Origin: Mycobacterium kyogaense
GTDB taxonomy: Bacteria; Actinomycetota; Actinomycetes; Mycobacteriales; Mycobacteriaceae
Direction: 5' to 3'
Length of the DNA stretch: 64,000 bases
Assembly (NCBI RefSeq): GCF_003254575.1
Contig: NZ_QJUA01000011.1
Location: 62,001-126,000 of the forward strand
The notes beneath the pieces are model-generated. The model was given only the letters and a program-made list of their open reading frames with translations, did no database searches and had not been told where the DNA came from. The position numbers were made by a program, and so were the translations under genes. Shown here in pieces: positions 44,404-55,261 of this stretch. Every line of letters starts with the position of its first letter. Within the stretch, counting starts at the first letter, position 1.

Positions 44404-46119
44404 CTAGCTGCAGACCGCGCCGACGGCTGCCGAGCCGACGAGCTTGGTGTACTTGGCCAGCACGCCGGTCTTGTAGACCGGGGGCAGAGGCGTGAATCCG
44501 GCCTTGCGCGACTCGAATTCGGCTTCGTCGACCAGGATGTCCAACGTGCCGTTGGCCACGTCCAGGCGGATGCGGTCGCCGTCGCGGACGAACGCGATGG
44601 GTCCGCCGTCGACGGCCTCCGGCGCGATGTGTCCCACGCACAGCCCCGTCGTACCGCCGGAGAACCGGCCGTCCGTCATCAACAGCACGTCCTTGCCGAG
44701 GCCGGCACCCTTGATGGCGCCCGTGATCGCCAGCATCTCTCGCATGCCGGGGCCGCCCTTGGGGCCCTCGTAACGGATCACCACGACGTCACCGTGGGTG
44801 ATCGTGCCGTCCTCGAGCGCGTCGAGCGCAGCGCGCTCCCGCTCGAAAACCCTTGCGGTGCCTTCGAACACATCGGAGTCGAAGCCCGCCGACTTCACGA
44901 CCGCGCCCTCCGGGGCCAGCGAGCCGTGCAGGATCGTGATACCGCCGGTGGGGTGGATCGGGTTGTCCATCGCCCGCAGCACCTTGCCGTCCGGATCCGG
45001 CGGCTCGATGTGGGCCAGGTTCTCCGCCATCGTCTGCCCGGTGACGGTGAGGCAATCCCCGTGCAGCAGGCCGGCATCGAGTAGCGCCTTCATCACCACC
45101 GGCACGCCACCGATCTCGTCGACGTGCTTCATCACGTGGCGGCCGAACGGTTTCACGTCGGCCAGGTGCGGCACCTTGTTCCCGATGCGTGTGAAGTCGG
45201 CCAGCGTCAAGTCGACCTGCGCTTCCCACGCGATGGCCAGCAGGTGCAGAACCGCGTTGGTGGAACCGCCGAACGCCATGACCACGGCGATGGCGTTCTC
45301 GAACGCCTCCTTGGTGAGGATGTCGCGCGCGGTGATACCGCGGCGCAGCATGTCGACGATGGCGGCGCCGGAGCGCCGGGCGTACTCGTCGCGGCGGGAG
45401 TCGATCGCGACCGGAGAAGCACTGCCCGGCAACGACATTCCGAGGGCTTCGGCCGCAGACGCCATGGTGTTGGCGGTGTACATGCCGCCGCAGGCGCCCT
45501 CGCCGGGACAGATCGCGCGCTCGATGATGTCGACGTCGGCGCGCGACATCAGCCCGCGCGCGCACGCGCCCACGGCTTCGAACGCGTCGATGATCGTGAC
45601 TTCTTTCTCGGTGCCATCGGTCAGCTTGGCGACACCGGGCATGATCGAGCCGTTGTAGAGGAACACGTTGGCGAGGTCCAGCCGCGCGGCCGCCATCAGC
45701 ATGCCGGGGATGGACTTGTCACAGCCGGCCAGCAGCACGGTGCCGTCGAGGCGCTCGGCCTGCACGACGGTCTCGACGCTGTCGGCGATGACCTCGCGAG
45801 AGACCAGCGAGAAATGCATGCCCTCGTGGCCCATCGAGATGCCGTCGGACACCGAGATGGTGCCGAACTCCAACGGGTAGCCGCCCGCCTCGTGCACCCC
45901 GGCCTTGACCGCCTGCGCCAGCCGCTGCAGCGACAGGTTGCACGGCGTGATCTCGTTCCACGACGAACCGACGCCGATCTGCGGCTTCACCCAGTCGTCG
46001 TCGCCCATGCCGACGGCGCGCAGCATGCCGCGGGCGGCGGTCTTCTCGAGGCCGTCGGTGACGTCGCGCGAACGGGGCTTGATGTCAGGCGTGCGGGTGT
46101 CCGGCGACTCTGAAGGCAT
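44404..46119 (-). CDS. ilvD: Dihydroxy-acid dehydratase
   Basis: This is a 571-residue enzyme of branched-chain amino acid and CoA synthesis, converting 2,3-dihydroxy acids to 2-oxo acids with an Fe-S cluster. ATG 46119 begins [23 protein letters not shown]; an in-frame extension lies upstream but runs into the divergent gene's promoter. Iron-sulfur cysteines appear in [27 protein letters not shown] and [16 protein letters not shown]. The C-terminal [20 protein letters not shown] is standard. The length fits the mycobacterial enzyme (about 575). It marks the return to the conserved backbone (Rv0189c). Confidence 0.95.
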   Translation of the reverse strand: MPSESPDTRTPDIKPRSRDVTDGLEKTAARGMLRAVGMGDDDWVKPQIGVGSSWNEITPCNLSLQRLAQAVKAGVHEAGGYPLEFGTISVSDGISMGHEGMHFSLVSREVIADSVETVVQAERLDGTVLLAGCDKSIPGMLMAAARLDLANVFLYNGSIMPGVAKLTDGTEKEVTIIDAFEAVGACARGLMSRADVDIIERAICPGEGACGGMYTANTMASAAEALGMSLPGSASPVAIDSRRDEYARRSGAAIVDMLRRGITARDILTKEAFENAIAVVMAFGGSTNAVLHLLAIAWEAQVDLTLADFTRIGNKVPHLADVKPFGRHVMKHVDEIGGVPVVMKALLDAGLLHGDCLTVTGQTMAENLAHIEPPDPDGKVLRAMDNPIHPTGGITILHGSLAPEGAVVKSAGFDSDVFEGTARVFERERAALDALEDGTITHGDVVVIRYEGPKGGPGMREMLAITGAIKGAGLGKDVLLMTDGRFSGGTTGLCVGHIAPEAVDGGPIAFVRDGDRIRLDVANGTLDILVDEAEFESRKAGFTPLPPVYKTGVLAKYTKLVGSAAVGAVCS

Positions 46120-46166
46120 GCCGACGATTATGCGCCTGGCGTTTCCCCCGGCCAAACCAATATGCA

Positions 46167-46181
46167 TACCCCCGTGGGGTA
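46167..46181. promoter_or_regulatory. RicR/CsoR-type copper box
   Basis: TACCCCCGTGGGGTA is a near-perfect palindrome (arms TACCCC/GGGGTA) 17 bp before the DUF305 gene. It fits the RicR motif TACCC-N5-GG(G)TA known from the M. tuberculosis copper regulon. The RicR gene itself is the second gene of this operon, so autoregulation is likely. Confidence 0.75.
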
Positions 46182-46198
46182 CGGGTAAGGTGGGCGGG

Positions 46199-46777
46199 AT
46201 GTCGAAGGTCTCAGGCGCGCTGGCGGCGCTGGCAGCCGCTGCGGCGCTGACCGGCTGCGGAGGGCCTGCCGCGGCACCGTCGACGTCGTCGACCACCGAC
46301 ACCCCCGTCATCACCGGCGACCCCGCCGGTCACAACGCCGCCGACGTGACATTCGCCCAGCAGATGGTGGATCGGCACCGGCAAGCGATCGCCCTCACCG
46401 ATGTGGTGCCGCAGCGCTCCACCAACGCAGACCTGACTGCCCTCGCACAGCGCATCGGTGCTCAACAGCAGGATCAGATCAACGTCCTCAACGTCTTTCT
46501 GGTGCAGTGGGACCAACCCCCGAAGATGGGCGCCGCGATGGGCCCCGGCGGACAGCCTCCTGCGGTCGTGGCGCAGCTGGAACCGCTGCAGGGTGCCGCG
46601 TTCGATCGCCTGTGGTTGCAGTCGATGATCGACGAGCACCGGAAGTCGATCGCCGTGGCCGATACTGAGCTCGCGAGTGGAGCGAACGTGGACGCGAAGT
46701 CGATGGCCACGATGATCGTGTCGACGCAGACGGCCGAACTCAACCAGATGACCACGATGCTGGAGGGCACACCGTGA
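46199..46777 (+). CDS. DUF305 lipoprotein of the RicR operon
   Basis: This is a 192-residue protein starting at ATG 46199. The lipoprotein signal has lipobox LTGC (Cys20). The mature part has two DUF305 (ferritin-like four-helix) halves, [17 protein letters not shown] and [19 protein letters not shown], whose Met/His residues could bind metal. With a RicR box upstream and ricR overlapping its end (GTGA), a copper-related role at the envelope is likely. The partner metal is inferred, not shown. Confidence 0.85.
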   Translation: MSKVSGALAALAAAAALTGCGGPAAAPSTSSTTDTPVITGDPAGHNAADVTFAQQMVDRHRQAIALTDVVPQRSTNADLTALAQRIGAQQQDQINVLNVFLVQWDQPPKMGAAMGPGGQPPAVVAQLEPLQGAAFDRLWLQSMIDEHRKSIAVADTELASGANVDAKSMATMIVSTQTAELNQMTTMLEGTP

Positions 46778-47088
46778 GCGATGTCGACAACGGTGGGGAC
46801 ACCGAGACGCACGGATACTCGGCGCAGAAAGAGAACTACGCCAAGCGGTTGCGCCGCATCGAGGGTCAGGTCCGAGGGATCGCCAAGATGATCGACGAGG
46901 ACAAGTACTGCATCGACGTGCTGACGCAGATCAGCGCGGTCAACAGCGCCCTGCAGTCGGTGGCGCTGGGTCTGCTCGACGAGCATCTGGGCCACTGCGT
47001 GTCGCATGCCGTGGCCGCCGGGGGCGACGAGGCGGACGCGAAACTCGCCGAGGCGTCCGCCGCGATCGCGCGGTTGGTCCGCTCCTAG
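46774..47088 (+). CDS. ricR: Copper-sensing repressor RicR (CsoR family)
   Basis: This is a 104-residue CsoR-family protein. The family helices are complete: YAKRLRRIEGQVRGIAKMIDEDKYCIDVLTQISAVNSALQSVALGLLDEHLGHCVSHAV. The Cu(I) ligands Cys (KYCID), His (DEHLGH) and Cys (HCVSH) are all present, which marks it as a copper sensor and not a formaldehyde- or sulfur-sensing relative. It matches Rv0190 (RicR) in sequence, order and next-gene context. It is translated from a GTG overlapping the DUF305 stop. Confidence 0.88.
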   Translation: MSDVDNGGDTETHGYSAQKENYAKRLRRIEGQVRGIAKMIDEDKYCIDVLTQISAVNSALQSVALGLLDEHLGHCVSHAVAAGGDEADAKLAEASAAIARLVRS

Positions 47089-47102
47089 CTGTACCCGAAC
47101 AC

Positions 47103-48350
47103 CTAGGCGGGCGGTTCGTAGGGCTGGTACCACCACCAGTTCGCGCGTTCCCCGGTCGGGCCGGGGCAGGGTGCGACATCGGGCGGTGGCTGGGTGGGTG
47201 GTCGGGCCAACGAGGCTGAGGTCAGGGCGCGGCCGGCGGCGTCGGTGACCACGAGCTGATCGGCGGGGCCGGTGATCGTGATCAGGCCCCGGTGGTGGGC
47301 CCGATGGTGATACGGACAGACCAGGGCCAGGTTCCACAGTTCGGTGGGGCCGCCGTCTTCCCAGTGCACCAGGTGGTGGGCGTGCAGCGCCCGTGTGGCC
47401 CCGCAGCCGGGGACCACACAGGAGTAGTCGCGATGCTCGAGCGCGCGGCGCAGCCGCCGGTTCACCGTGCGGGTCGATCGGCTGGCGCCGAGCACCTGCC
47501 CGTCGCGGTGAAACCACACCTCGCAGGTGGCATCACAGGTCAGATAGCGGCGATCGCTGTCGGGCAGGACGGGCCCCAAATGTACAGCCGCCAGGCGGGT
47601 TTCAATGTCGACGTGGATGACTACGGTGGTGCGTTGTCCGTGCGGGCGGGCCGCGGCTTCGGCGTCCCACCCGGCAGACACCAGCCGAAGAAATGCCGCT
47701 GCGGTGCTGGGGATCGGCCCTCGTCCGTCAGGGTCGGCGGCCTTCCATTCGGTGACGAGGGCGTCGCGGTGCGACGCGAGGGCGGCTTCGAAGGCGGCGT
47801 TCTCGACATGCGGCAGTGCGATGTGCCAATACGTGTACTGCTCATCGCTGTGCGAGGTGATCGACACCTGCGGCCCCGGATCGACGACAACCTCGCCGTC
47901 CTCATCCTCTGCATCGGGTTCGGGCTTCGGTTCCGGGGTGGGTTTGGGTTGCATTTTCAGCGCGGTCCGCAGCTGGGACACCGTCGCGCACTGGGCCATG
48001 GTGGCGAAGTGCTCGTCGGATCCCGGCAGACCGCGCTCGGCGATCGCCCCGACCTGATCGACCGAGAACCGGCCCTCCGCCAAACCCTCGATGCAGTGCG
48101 GGAATTCGTCGAAGCGGTGGGCGATCGCGGCGATCGTCTGCGCCCGCGATGGAGACACTCCGGCCTTCCACGCCAACCACCCCGCCGTCGACCGGGCTCC
48201 GGCAGCCGCCCACAACTCGTCGCGGTCGATCTCCGCAGCGATCTCCACGATCCGTGCATCGATCGCATTCCGCTGCCCGGTCAGCTCCGCCAACTCCTCA
48301 TGCAGCACCGAGAGCCGCTCGTCGATGGCGAGAGAACTGACCGGGGGCAT
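47103..48350 (-). CDS. DUF222/HNH endonuclease domain protein (13E12-type)
   Basis: This is a 415-residue protein starting at ATG 48350. The N-terminal DUF222 region has helical ELAELTGQRNAIDARIVEIAAEIDR and GWLAWKAGVSPSRAQTIAAIAHR. The C-terminal HNH nuclease is CVVPGCGATRALHAHHLVHWEDGGPTELWNLALVCPYHHRAHH. These genes are multi-copy and mobile-like in mycobacteria (the 13E12 repeat family), although a transfer mechanism is not established. An acidic Pro/Glu linker (PKPTPEPKPEPDAEDEDGE) lies mid-protein. Confidence 0.85.
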   Translation of the reverse strand: MPPVSSLAIDERLSVLHEELAELTGQRNAIDARIVEIAAEIDRDELWAAAGARSTAGWLAWKAGVSPSRAQTIAAIAHRFDEFPHCIEGLAEGRFSVDQVGAIAERGLPGSDEHFATMAQCATVSQLRTALKMQPKPTPEPKPEPDAEDEDGEVVVDPGPQVSITSHSDEQYTYWHIALPHVENAAFEAALASHRDALVTEWKAADPDGRGPIPSTAAAFLRLVSAGWDAEAAARPHGQRTTVVIHVDIETRLAAVHLGPVLPDSDRRYLTCDATCEVWFHRDGQVLGASRSTRTVNRRLRRALEHRDYSCVVPGCGATRALHAHHLVHWEDGGPTELWNLALVCPYHHRAHHRGLITITGPADQLVVTDAAGRALTSASLARPPTQPPPDVAPCPGPTGERANWWWYQPYEPPA

Positions 48351-48429
48351 GACCCCAATCTCCCACTCACAACCGACAATTCAGCCCGACAAACGATCAA
48401 CCTGTGGATGAAAACGGCTCTGGGGACAA

Positions 48430-48735
48430 CTAGGCCGGCGGCACGTCCTCCGGCCGTTCGGCAGGCAGGTCAGCGGCGCGCCGACGCAGTCTGCGGTGTT
48501 CGGCGTACAGCCAGCCGACGCCGGCGATCAACCCGACCACTGCGACCACCACCCCGATCACAGCCGGACCGCTCTGTCCGACGGCGAAACCGCACAGAGA
48601 GAGGGCGAAGGCGATCAAACCCACCGCGATCATCGTGTGACCCGGCCAATTGGCCGCATCCTTGAGGGTTTCGCCGGCCATCGGACCCAACGGCGCGGCC
48701 CGGTCGGGCGATGCGTGCTTGTCGTATGTGTCCAT
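48430..48735 (-). CDS. UsfY-like small membrane protein
   Basis: This is a 101-residue protein; ATG 48735 (MDTYDKHASPDRAAPL) is chosen over a longer frame start at 48795. AGETLKDAANWPG precedes two hydrophobic helices (MIAVGLIAFALSLCGFAVGQ and VIGVVVAVVGLIAGVGWLYA), and a basic tail follows. The GExxKDxxNxPG segment recalls mycobacterial UsfY, a stress-sigma-linked protein of unknown function. The family call is moderate. Confidence 0.55.
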   Translation of the reverse strand: MDTYDKHASPDRAAPLGPMAGETLKDAANWPGHTMIAVGLIAFALSLCGFAVGQSGPAVIGVVVAVVGLIAGVGWLYAEHRRLRRRAADLPAERPEDVPPA

Positions 48736-48791
48736 AGTCGTGAGTCGCTGTCCGACAGCCCAATCCGAACGTCGTGCCGCTGTGGTTCCCA

Positions 48792-50015
48792 TCACTTACG
48801 AGAAAGCCACTGGTGAAGACGGTCGTAGATCTCCGGATGGTTGAGCAGATCGAAGTGGTGCAGACCGGTCAGGACCAGTCCGGCGTCGTCGGCGAACGGC
48901 AACCGGCGCTTGCGACCACGGCCTGATGCACTGGCCGGTCGCACCAGGTGATCGCCCACCACCATGCCGAGCGCTGTCGGCGCCGCCGACGTCGCGACGA
49001 AGTGGTAGTGGGCGTGGGGGAGGAACGGTACTTCTCGGCAGCGGTCCCGCAAGAACTCGTCGGGATCCGCCTCGGCCCAGTCGTCGTCGAGGACGGCGCC
49101 GAAACGCAGATCTTTGATGCCGTCGCTGCGCAGATTCAGCAATTCGGCGATGGCCCGGGTTTCGCGCAACTTGATCATCAGCCAGCTGGCCGCGTTGACG
49201 GTTTTCTCCAGATCGGCGCCCATGTGCGGGGAGCCCAGGCACACCACCTGGCGGGTGGCCCGGCACCACCGGCGGTTGCGCTCGTTGGCGTAGTGGCATG
49301 CGGAGCGGGCCACCAGTCCGCCCATCGAATGGCCGATCAGCGCGATGCGGCTGACCGGAACCGGCCAGACCTCCAGCAGGCGGGTCAGCAGGTCATCGAG
49401 CGCGCGACCGTTGGTGGAGATGTGCTGACCGGTGTTGTAGCGGATCTCGATCGGCGTGTAGCCCAGATCGTCGTGCAGACGCTCGCCGTACCACGTCGGC
49501 GGGGCGCCGGTCGAGGGTCGAGGTGGACGGTGCCACGACGATTCCGTCTGGCAGAGCCCGTGGACGAACACGGCGAGTTTGTCGGTGGGTTCTCCGAATG
49601 CTGCGGTGATCGCGCCGGGGGTGAGCGCCACCGCGCGGCCGTCTGCCCGGATCGCCATCGGCGCAGCGAGCTCGTTGCCGCGCTCGGCGAGCTCGTCGCC
49701 GTAGATGCCGTTCAGCGCGGCAATGGCTTCGGCGACACCGCGCCGCTCGTCGAGCGGCGGATCGTCGTCGAACGCCAGCCCCGCCGCCGCGAATTCGGCG
49801 ACCTTCGGCGGCACCCGCGCACCGGTCACGTCGAGCGCGTCGTAGACCGCGCCTGCGATCGCGTCGTGCACGATCTCCACCGGCCGCGCCGCTGGGCCGA
49901 TCGAGGAGAACACGCGGCCGGCGATGGCTGTGTGCATGCCGCGGACCAGGCCGTTCAGCACGGTCAAGCCCTCTGCGGCCACCTCGCCGAGGGACTGCAT
50001 GTCCTTCGTGCGCAC
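48792..50015 (-). CDS. Alpha/beta hydrolase, esterase/lipase-like
   Basis: This is a 407-residue protein; GTG 50015 has AGGGG eight bases upstream. After a helical N-terminal 140 residues, the hydrolase core has KLAVFVHGLCQTESSW, a nucleophile elbow IALIGHSMGGLVARSACHYA, a VVCLGSPHMGADLEKTVN triad-support segment and a C-terminal GLHHFDLLNHPEIYDRL containing the likely catalytic His. It has no signal peptide. The substrate is unknown; a PGAP1/lipase-like or triacylglycerol role is possible. Confidence 0.75.
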   Translation of the reverse strand: MRTKDMQSLGEVAAEGLTVLNGLVRGMHTAIAGRVFSSIGPAARPVEIVHDAIAGAVYDALDVTGARVPPKVAEFAAAGLAFDDDPPLDERRGVAEAIAALNGIYGDELAERGNELAAPMAIRADGRAVALTPGAITAAFGEPTDKLAVFVHGLCQTESSWHRPPRPSTGAPPTWYGERLHDDLGYTPIEIRYNTGQHISTNGRALDDLLTRLLEVWPVPVSRIALIGHSMGGLVARSACHYANERNRRWCRATRQVVCLGSPHMGADLEKTVNAASWLMIKLRETRAIAELLNLRSDGIKDLRFGAVLDDDWAEADPDEFLRDRCREVPFLPHAHYHFVATSAAPTALGMVVGDHLVRPASASGRGRKRRLPFADDAGLVLTGLHHFDLLNHPEIYDRLHQWLSRK

Positions 50016-50084
50016 GCCGGTACCCCTTTCGGTGAACAGTTGTACTTACTCAAGGGTAAGGTTCGTCCGCCGGCGAGGCAATCT

Positions 50085-50384
50085 CTAGTCGCGAAGGGCG
50101 TCCTCGATGCGCGCCACCTTGGCGGTGAGCTGGCCGGTGTGGCCCGGCCGGATATCGGCCTTGAGGACGAGGCTGACGCGCGGCGACACGGCGGCGACGG
50201 CATCGACGGCACGTTTGACCACGGCCATCACCTCGTCCCACTCGCCCTCGACGTTGGTGAACATGGCGTTGGTCTCGTTGGGCAGGCCCGAGGCGCGCAC
50301 CACCCGTACCGCCTCGGCGACGGCGTCGCCGACCCCACCCGCGTCATCTCCTGCCAACGGACTGATGCTGAACGCGACGATCAT
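50085..50384 (-). CDS. Thiamine-binding protein, MTH1187/YkoF family
   Basis: This is a 99-residue protein starting at ATG 50384. It reads [33 protein letters not shown] and ends in the [28 protein letters not shown] segment. This small ferredoxin-like fold protein binds thiamine or a related molecule and forms tetramers in the family. The gap of 69 bp to the esterase gene suggests a separate short transcript. Confidence 0.8.
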   Translation of the reverse strand: MIVAFSISPLAGDDAGGVGDAVAEAVRVVRASGLPNETNAMFTNVEGEWDEVMAVVKRAVDAVAAVSPRVSLVLKADIRPGHTGQLTAKVARIEDALRD

Positions 50385-50569
50385 CGTGCGAGCCTACGGC
50401 GCCGGCGGGGGCCCTGACCCGTAACGCCCGACGCCACAGGAGCGATCATCAGTGCAGGTCAGGGCTACCACAATGGCGGCTGCCCGGGGTCTTTCAGCCC
50501 GCTGGCCAGGAGATTCGCTCTCCGCGCTGTGCCACACTGGACGCAGTCGCGGGACATGGAGGTACTTGC

Positions 50570-51589
50570 ATGCGGCAGGCAAACAGGAGTCGGTTCATCG
50601 CCGTGCTGTCGGTGATGACCGTGGTCGTCGGCATGGTGCTCAGCGCGCCGTCGGCACTCGCCCAGCCCGACGTGGCCTCGCCGCCCGCCCCCGCGGACCC
50701 GTTCGCACCGCCGCCCGCGCCGAACCCGCTGGCCTTCCCGAACCCGTTCGCACCGCCCGCCCCGGCGCCCGCTGTGGCGCCCACGGCTGCCGATCCGTTC
50801 GCCGTCATCCCGGGCGAGCCGATGGCCATCCCGGAGGGCACGCCCGCCGGGCAGAACCCGACGCCGTTCGTCGGTCAGCCGCCCTTCGTGCCGCCGTCGT
50901 TCAACCCCACCAACGGCTCGATCGCCGGCGCGGCCAAGCCGATCTACATCAACTTCGCGCGGCCCATCGCCAACCGGCAGATGGCGCAGGACGCGGTGCA
51001 CATCTCGTCGGTGCCGCCGGTACCCGGCCGCTTCTACTGGACCAGCGACACCCAGCTGCGCTGGCGCCCGCAGGACTTCTGGCCGGCCGGCACCGTCGTC
51101 AACATCGACGCCGCGGGCACCAAGTCCAGCTTCACGGTGCCCGAGCAGCTGGTCGCGACCGTCGACGACTCGACGCACACGATGACGATCGTGCGCAACG
51201 GCAAGGTGGAGAAGACGTTCCCGGTGTCGATGGGCAAGCCCGACGGCAAGCACGAGACCAAGAACGGCACCTACTACGTGCTGGAGAAGTTCGCCGACAT
51301 CGTGATGGACTCGTCCACCTACGGCGTGCCGGTCGATTCTGCCGAGGGCTACAAACTCAAGGTGCAGGACGCGGTGCGCATCGACAACAGCGGCATCTTC
51401 GTCCACAGCGCGCCGTGGTCGGTCGGTGATCAAGGCAAACGCAACGTCAGCCACGGCTGCATCAACCTCAGCCCCGCCAATGCGCAGTGGTTCTACGACA
51501 ACTTCGGCAGCGGCGATCCCGTCGTGGTGAAGAACTCGACAGGCCTCTACAACCAGCCCGACGGTGCGTCGGACTGGCAGATGTTCTGA
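50570..51589 (+). CDS. L,D-transpeptidase (Rv0192-like)
   Basis: This is a 339-residue exported peptidoglycan cross-linking enzyme; ATG 50570 has GGAGG upstream. A signal peptide ([21 protein letters not shown]) is followed by a Pro-rich linker of about 80 residues, an Ig-like module ([24 protein letters not shown]), and the YkuD catalytic domain with [23 protein letters not shown], where His279, His295 and Cys297 are key. It has no lipobox, unlike other LDTs. It forms 3-3 bonds between stem peptides. It is close to Rv0192 (LdtMt4) in order and domain content. Confidence 0.88.
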   Translation: MRQANRSRFIAVLSVMTVVVGMVLSAPSALAQPDVASPPAPADPFAPPPAPNPLAFPNPFAPPAPAPAVAPTAADPFAVIPGEPMAIPEGTPAGQNPTPFVGQPPFVPPSFNPTNGSIAGAAKPIYINFARPIANRQMAQDAVHISSVPPVPGRFYWTSDTQLRWRPQDFWPAGTVVNIDAAGTKSSFTVPEQLVATVDDSTHTMTIVRNGKVEKTFPVSMGKPDGKHETKNGTYYVLEKFADIVMDSSTYGVPVDSAEGYKLKVQDAVRIDNSGIFVHSAPWSVGDQGKRNVSHGCINLSPANAQWFYDNFGSGDPVVVKNSTGLYNQPDGASDWQMF

Positions 51590-51652
51590 GTTAGTCACCG
51601 TTCTGCGGCCACCCGCCGTGCCACGATGGAGGCAGGCGAAGGGTGGGCGCGG

Positions 51653-52591
51653 ATGCCCGGTGACGGCAAGGCGGTGGTCCGCACCGTCGGGGTGCTCCTG
51701 CTGACGCTCGCCGCCATCGTCGCGTTGCGCGGGGTGCTTCCCGGTGCACCGACTCCGAGTCCGGCGCGCGACAACGAGCCCGACGGGCCAGGTTCTGAGG
51801 TCGCGGTCGTCATCATGCTGATCGTCTCGCTGACGGCGCTGGCCGTGGCGGTGCTGGCGCGGTCCCGGTCGCCCCGCCCGCAGCGGGCAGAAGGCGAACC
51901 CCCACGCCGTGACGTCGGCACGGGCGGCGCGATCTCCTGGCGCATGCTGGCGGTCGCCGTGGCCGCGCTTCTCGCCTGGCTGCTGATCGTCTCTCTCGTG
52001 ATGCGGTGGGCCTCGACGATCGATCCGTCGGACCCCGGTGCAGTGTCCCCATCCGCTCCGCCGCCCGACGCGCCGGCCGCACCGGACGACGGCAGCGCCG
52101 GTCCGGGGCGCGGGACCGAGGGCAGCGCGTTCGATCTGCTGATGGGCACAGCCGTCGCACTGCTCGTGCTCTCCGTCGTGGCCACGCTGACCGCGCGCCG
52201 TCGCCGCCCCGCTGCGATTCCCGCCGTTGCGGAGCCCGCGGCGTCAGTGCCGCTGCCGCCCGCTCCGGACCTGGCTCGAGCAGCCGAGCGCGGACTGGCC
52301 GAGGTCGGCGACCGCAGCCGCGATCCGCGGGAGGCGATCATCGCCTGCTACGTCGCGATGGAACAGGAACTCGAGAAATCGCCCGGGACAGTTCCGCAGG
52401 CCTCCGACACCCCGGCCGAGGTGCTCGCCCGTGCCGTCGCCCGGCGGGCTGTCCACGCCGGCAGCGCCGCGCAACTGGTGGATCTGTTCGAGGAGGCACG
52501 CTTCAGCCCCCACGTGATGAACGAGGGCCACCGGGACGACGCAGTGCGCGCGCTGCAGGTGGTGCAACGCGAATTGCAGGGCGCCTCATGA
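51653..52591 (+). CDS. DUF4129 domain membrane protein
   Basis: This is a 312-residue protein. ATG 51653 is chosen because GAAGGG lies nine bases upstream; an in-frame ATG at 51626 has none. Four hydrophobic segments are visible (VRTVGVLLLTLAAIVAL, VVIMLIVSLTALAVAVLA, RMLAVAVAALLAWLLIVSLV, LLMGTAVALLVLSVVATL). They are followed by a cytosolic DUF4129 domain (DPREAIIACYVAMEQELEKSPG, ...DTPAEVLARAV). In such operons the transglutaminase-like DUF4129 protein works with MoxR and DUF58 proteins. It is the first of five overlapping genes. Confidence 0.8.
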   Translation: MPGDGKAVVRTVGVLLLTLAAIVALRGVLPGAPTPSPARDNEPDGPGSEVAVVIMLIVSLTALAVAVLARSRSPRPQRAEGEPPRRDVGTGGAISWRMLAVAVAALLAWLLIVSLVMRWASTIDPSDPGAVSPSAPPPDAPAAPDDGSAGPGRGTEGSAFDLLMGTAVALLVLSVVATLTARRRRPAAIPAVAEPAASVPLPPAPDLARAAERGLAEVGDRSRDPREAIIACYVAMEQELEKSPGTVPQASDTPAEVLARAVARRAVHAGSAAQLVDLFEEARFSPHVMNEGHRDDAVRALQVVQRELQGAS

Positions 52592-53066
52592 CGCGGATCG
52601 TCGCGGCGACGGTTGCGGTGCTGCTCGCGGTGGAGGTCTGCGCGTTCGCCCTCGCCGACCGCGCGCTGGTGGTCACCATCACCGGCGCCGCGTTGGCCGC
52701 CGCGCTGCTGTGGATCCGCTCGAATCTGGTCCGGCATGCCGACGCCGTATCCGACACCCCCGTCGACGCTGCCGCGAACTCGTTGCAGCGCTGGCACTCT
52801 CGCACCGAGACGCTGATCTCGTGGGCCGACTCCACGCGAGCGGACTGGGACCGCCGGCTGCGCCCCATGCTGGCGCGCCAGTTCGAGCTCGCGGTGGGTG
52901 CGCGCACCCGCAAGGATCCGGACAGCGTCGACGCGACCGGCCGGATGCTGTTCGGCGAGCGGCTCTGGCCGTGGGTGGACCCGGACAACATCTCGCGCAC
53001 GGGCGCCACCGAGCCCGGCCCCGGCCGCGACGTGCTCGACGAGATCCTCCACCGGCTGGCCCGGCT

Positions 53067-53070
<4 letters not shown>
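52588..53070 (+). CDS. Two-helix membrane protein of the MoxR/DUF58 operon
   Basis: This is a 160-residue protein starting at the ATG that overlaps the previous stop. Two N-terminal hydrophobic helices (IVAATVAVLLAVEVCAFAL and LVVTITGAALAAALLWI) anchor a cytosolic helical part with ETLISWADSTRADWDRRLRPMLARQFELAVG. The family is not recognised beyond its constant place between DUF4129 and MoxR genes. It overlaps moxR by GTGA. Confidence 0.7.
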
Positions 53071-54028
<958 letters not shown>

Positions 54029-54032
<4 letters not shown>

Positions 54033-55261
54033 CCGATGTCGAGTTGCATTGGCGCGCATCGCCGTTGACGCGTGCGGTGGCGACGTGCGCGGCCGTGGCG
54101 TTGGGCGCCGGGGTGCTCACCGGCCGCTGGGAGCTGATCGCCTTAGCCGCGCCCTTGATCGCGGTGCTCTGTTCGCTGGGTTGGCAGCGACCCCTTCCCA
54201 GGGTGTCGGTCAGCGGGACTCCGCCGCAGCAGCGCTGCTTCGAAGGGGAGCGTCTGCAGGTCACGGTCGCCGCTCACGCCGACGACGGCAGCACCGTCGC
54301 CGTGGTGGCCGGCGCCCCGGCCGGGATGACCGTCGACGTCGTCGAGGACGGCCAGGCGCCCGCAGGATCGGTCCGGGTGGCGGTGGAGGCGGCGCGATGG
54401 GGCCGCTACCCCGTCGAAGCGACCGTGCGCGCCCTCGGCCGGGGCGGGCTGCTCGAAGGCGTCGGCACCGCTCCCGCCGCGCAGGTCTGCGTCTTCCCCG
54501 TCGCCCCGCCCCAGTCGACCGCGCTGCCACGCACCGAGCTGCTGGACCGGCTCGGCACCCACCTCACCCGGCGTATCGGCCCCGGCGTCGAATACGCCGA
54601 CATCCGGCCCTACGTGCCCGGCGACCAGCTCCGCACCGTCAACTGGCCCGTCAGCGCACGCCGGGGCGCCCTGCACATCACCGAGCGGCTGACCGATCGG
54701 GCCGCCGATGTGGTGGTGCTCTTCGACACCTATCCGCAGCCGCCGGGGCCGGCCACCGTCGCCACCGAGCGGACCGCGCGCGGCGCGGCGCAGGTGGTGC
54801 AGAGCGCGCTGCGCTACGGCGACCGGGCCGGGCTCGTCGCGCTGGGCGGCCGCACCACCCGCTGGTTGGGCGCCGACATCGGCGCCCGGCAGTTCTACCG
54901 CATCCTCGACACGATGCTGGGCGCCACCGACAGCAGCTATGAGTCGGGCACGGGCACCCTCGCGCCGCGCCCCGCCCTGCCGGTCGGCGCGATCGTCGTC
55001 GCGTTCTCCACGATGCTGGACACGGAGTTCGCGCTGGCGCTGATCGACCTGCGTCGACGGGGGCATGCCGTGGTGGCGGTGGACGTGCTGCAGGGTTGTC
55101 CCGTCGAGGGTGACCTCGATCCGCTCATCGATCGGGTGTGGGGGATGCAGCGCTCGTTCATGTACCGCGACATGGCGACGGTCGGGGTCGACATCGTGGC
55201 GTGGCCCGATGAGGCGACCCTCGACCAGGCGATGGCGCTGCTACCCGAGCGTCGGCGGTGA
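54029..55261 (+). CDS. DUF58 domain protein
   Basis: This is a 410-residue protein starting at the GTG that overlaps the moxR stop. Two N-terminal hydrophobic helices (VATCAAVALGAGVLTGRWELIALAAPLIAVLCSLGW) are followed by a beta-rich part and the DUF58 domain with its signature RPYVPGDQLRTVNWPVSARRGALHI. A VWA-like part (VVLFDTYPQ) follows. It is the presumed client or partner of the MoxR ATPase. It overlaps the next gene by four bases. Confidence 0.88.

Noticed and set aside
44404..46314. Longer ilvD start giving 636 residues
   Set aside because: The extra 65 residues are low-complexity and overlap the RicR box and start of the divergent gene.
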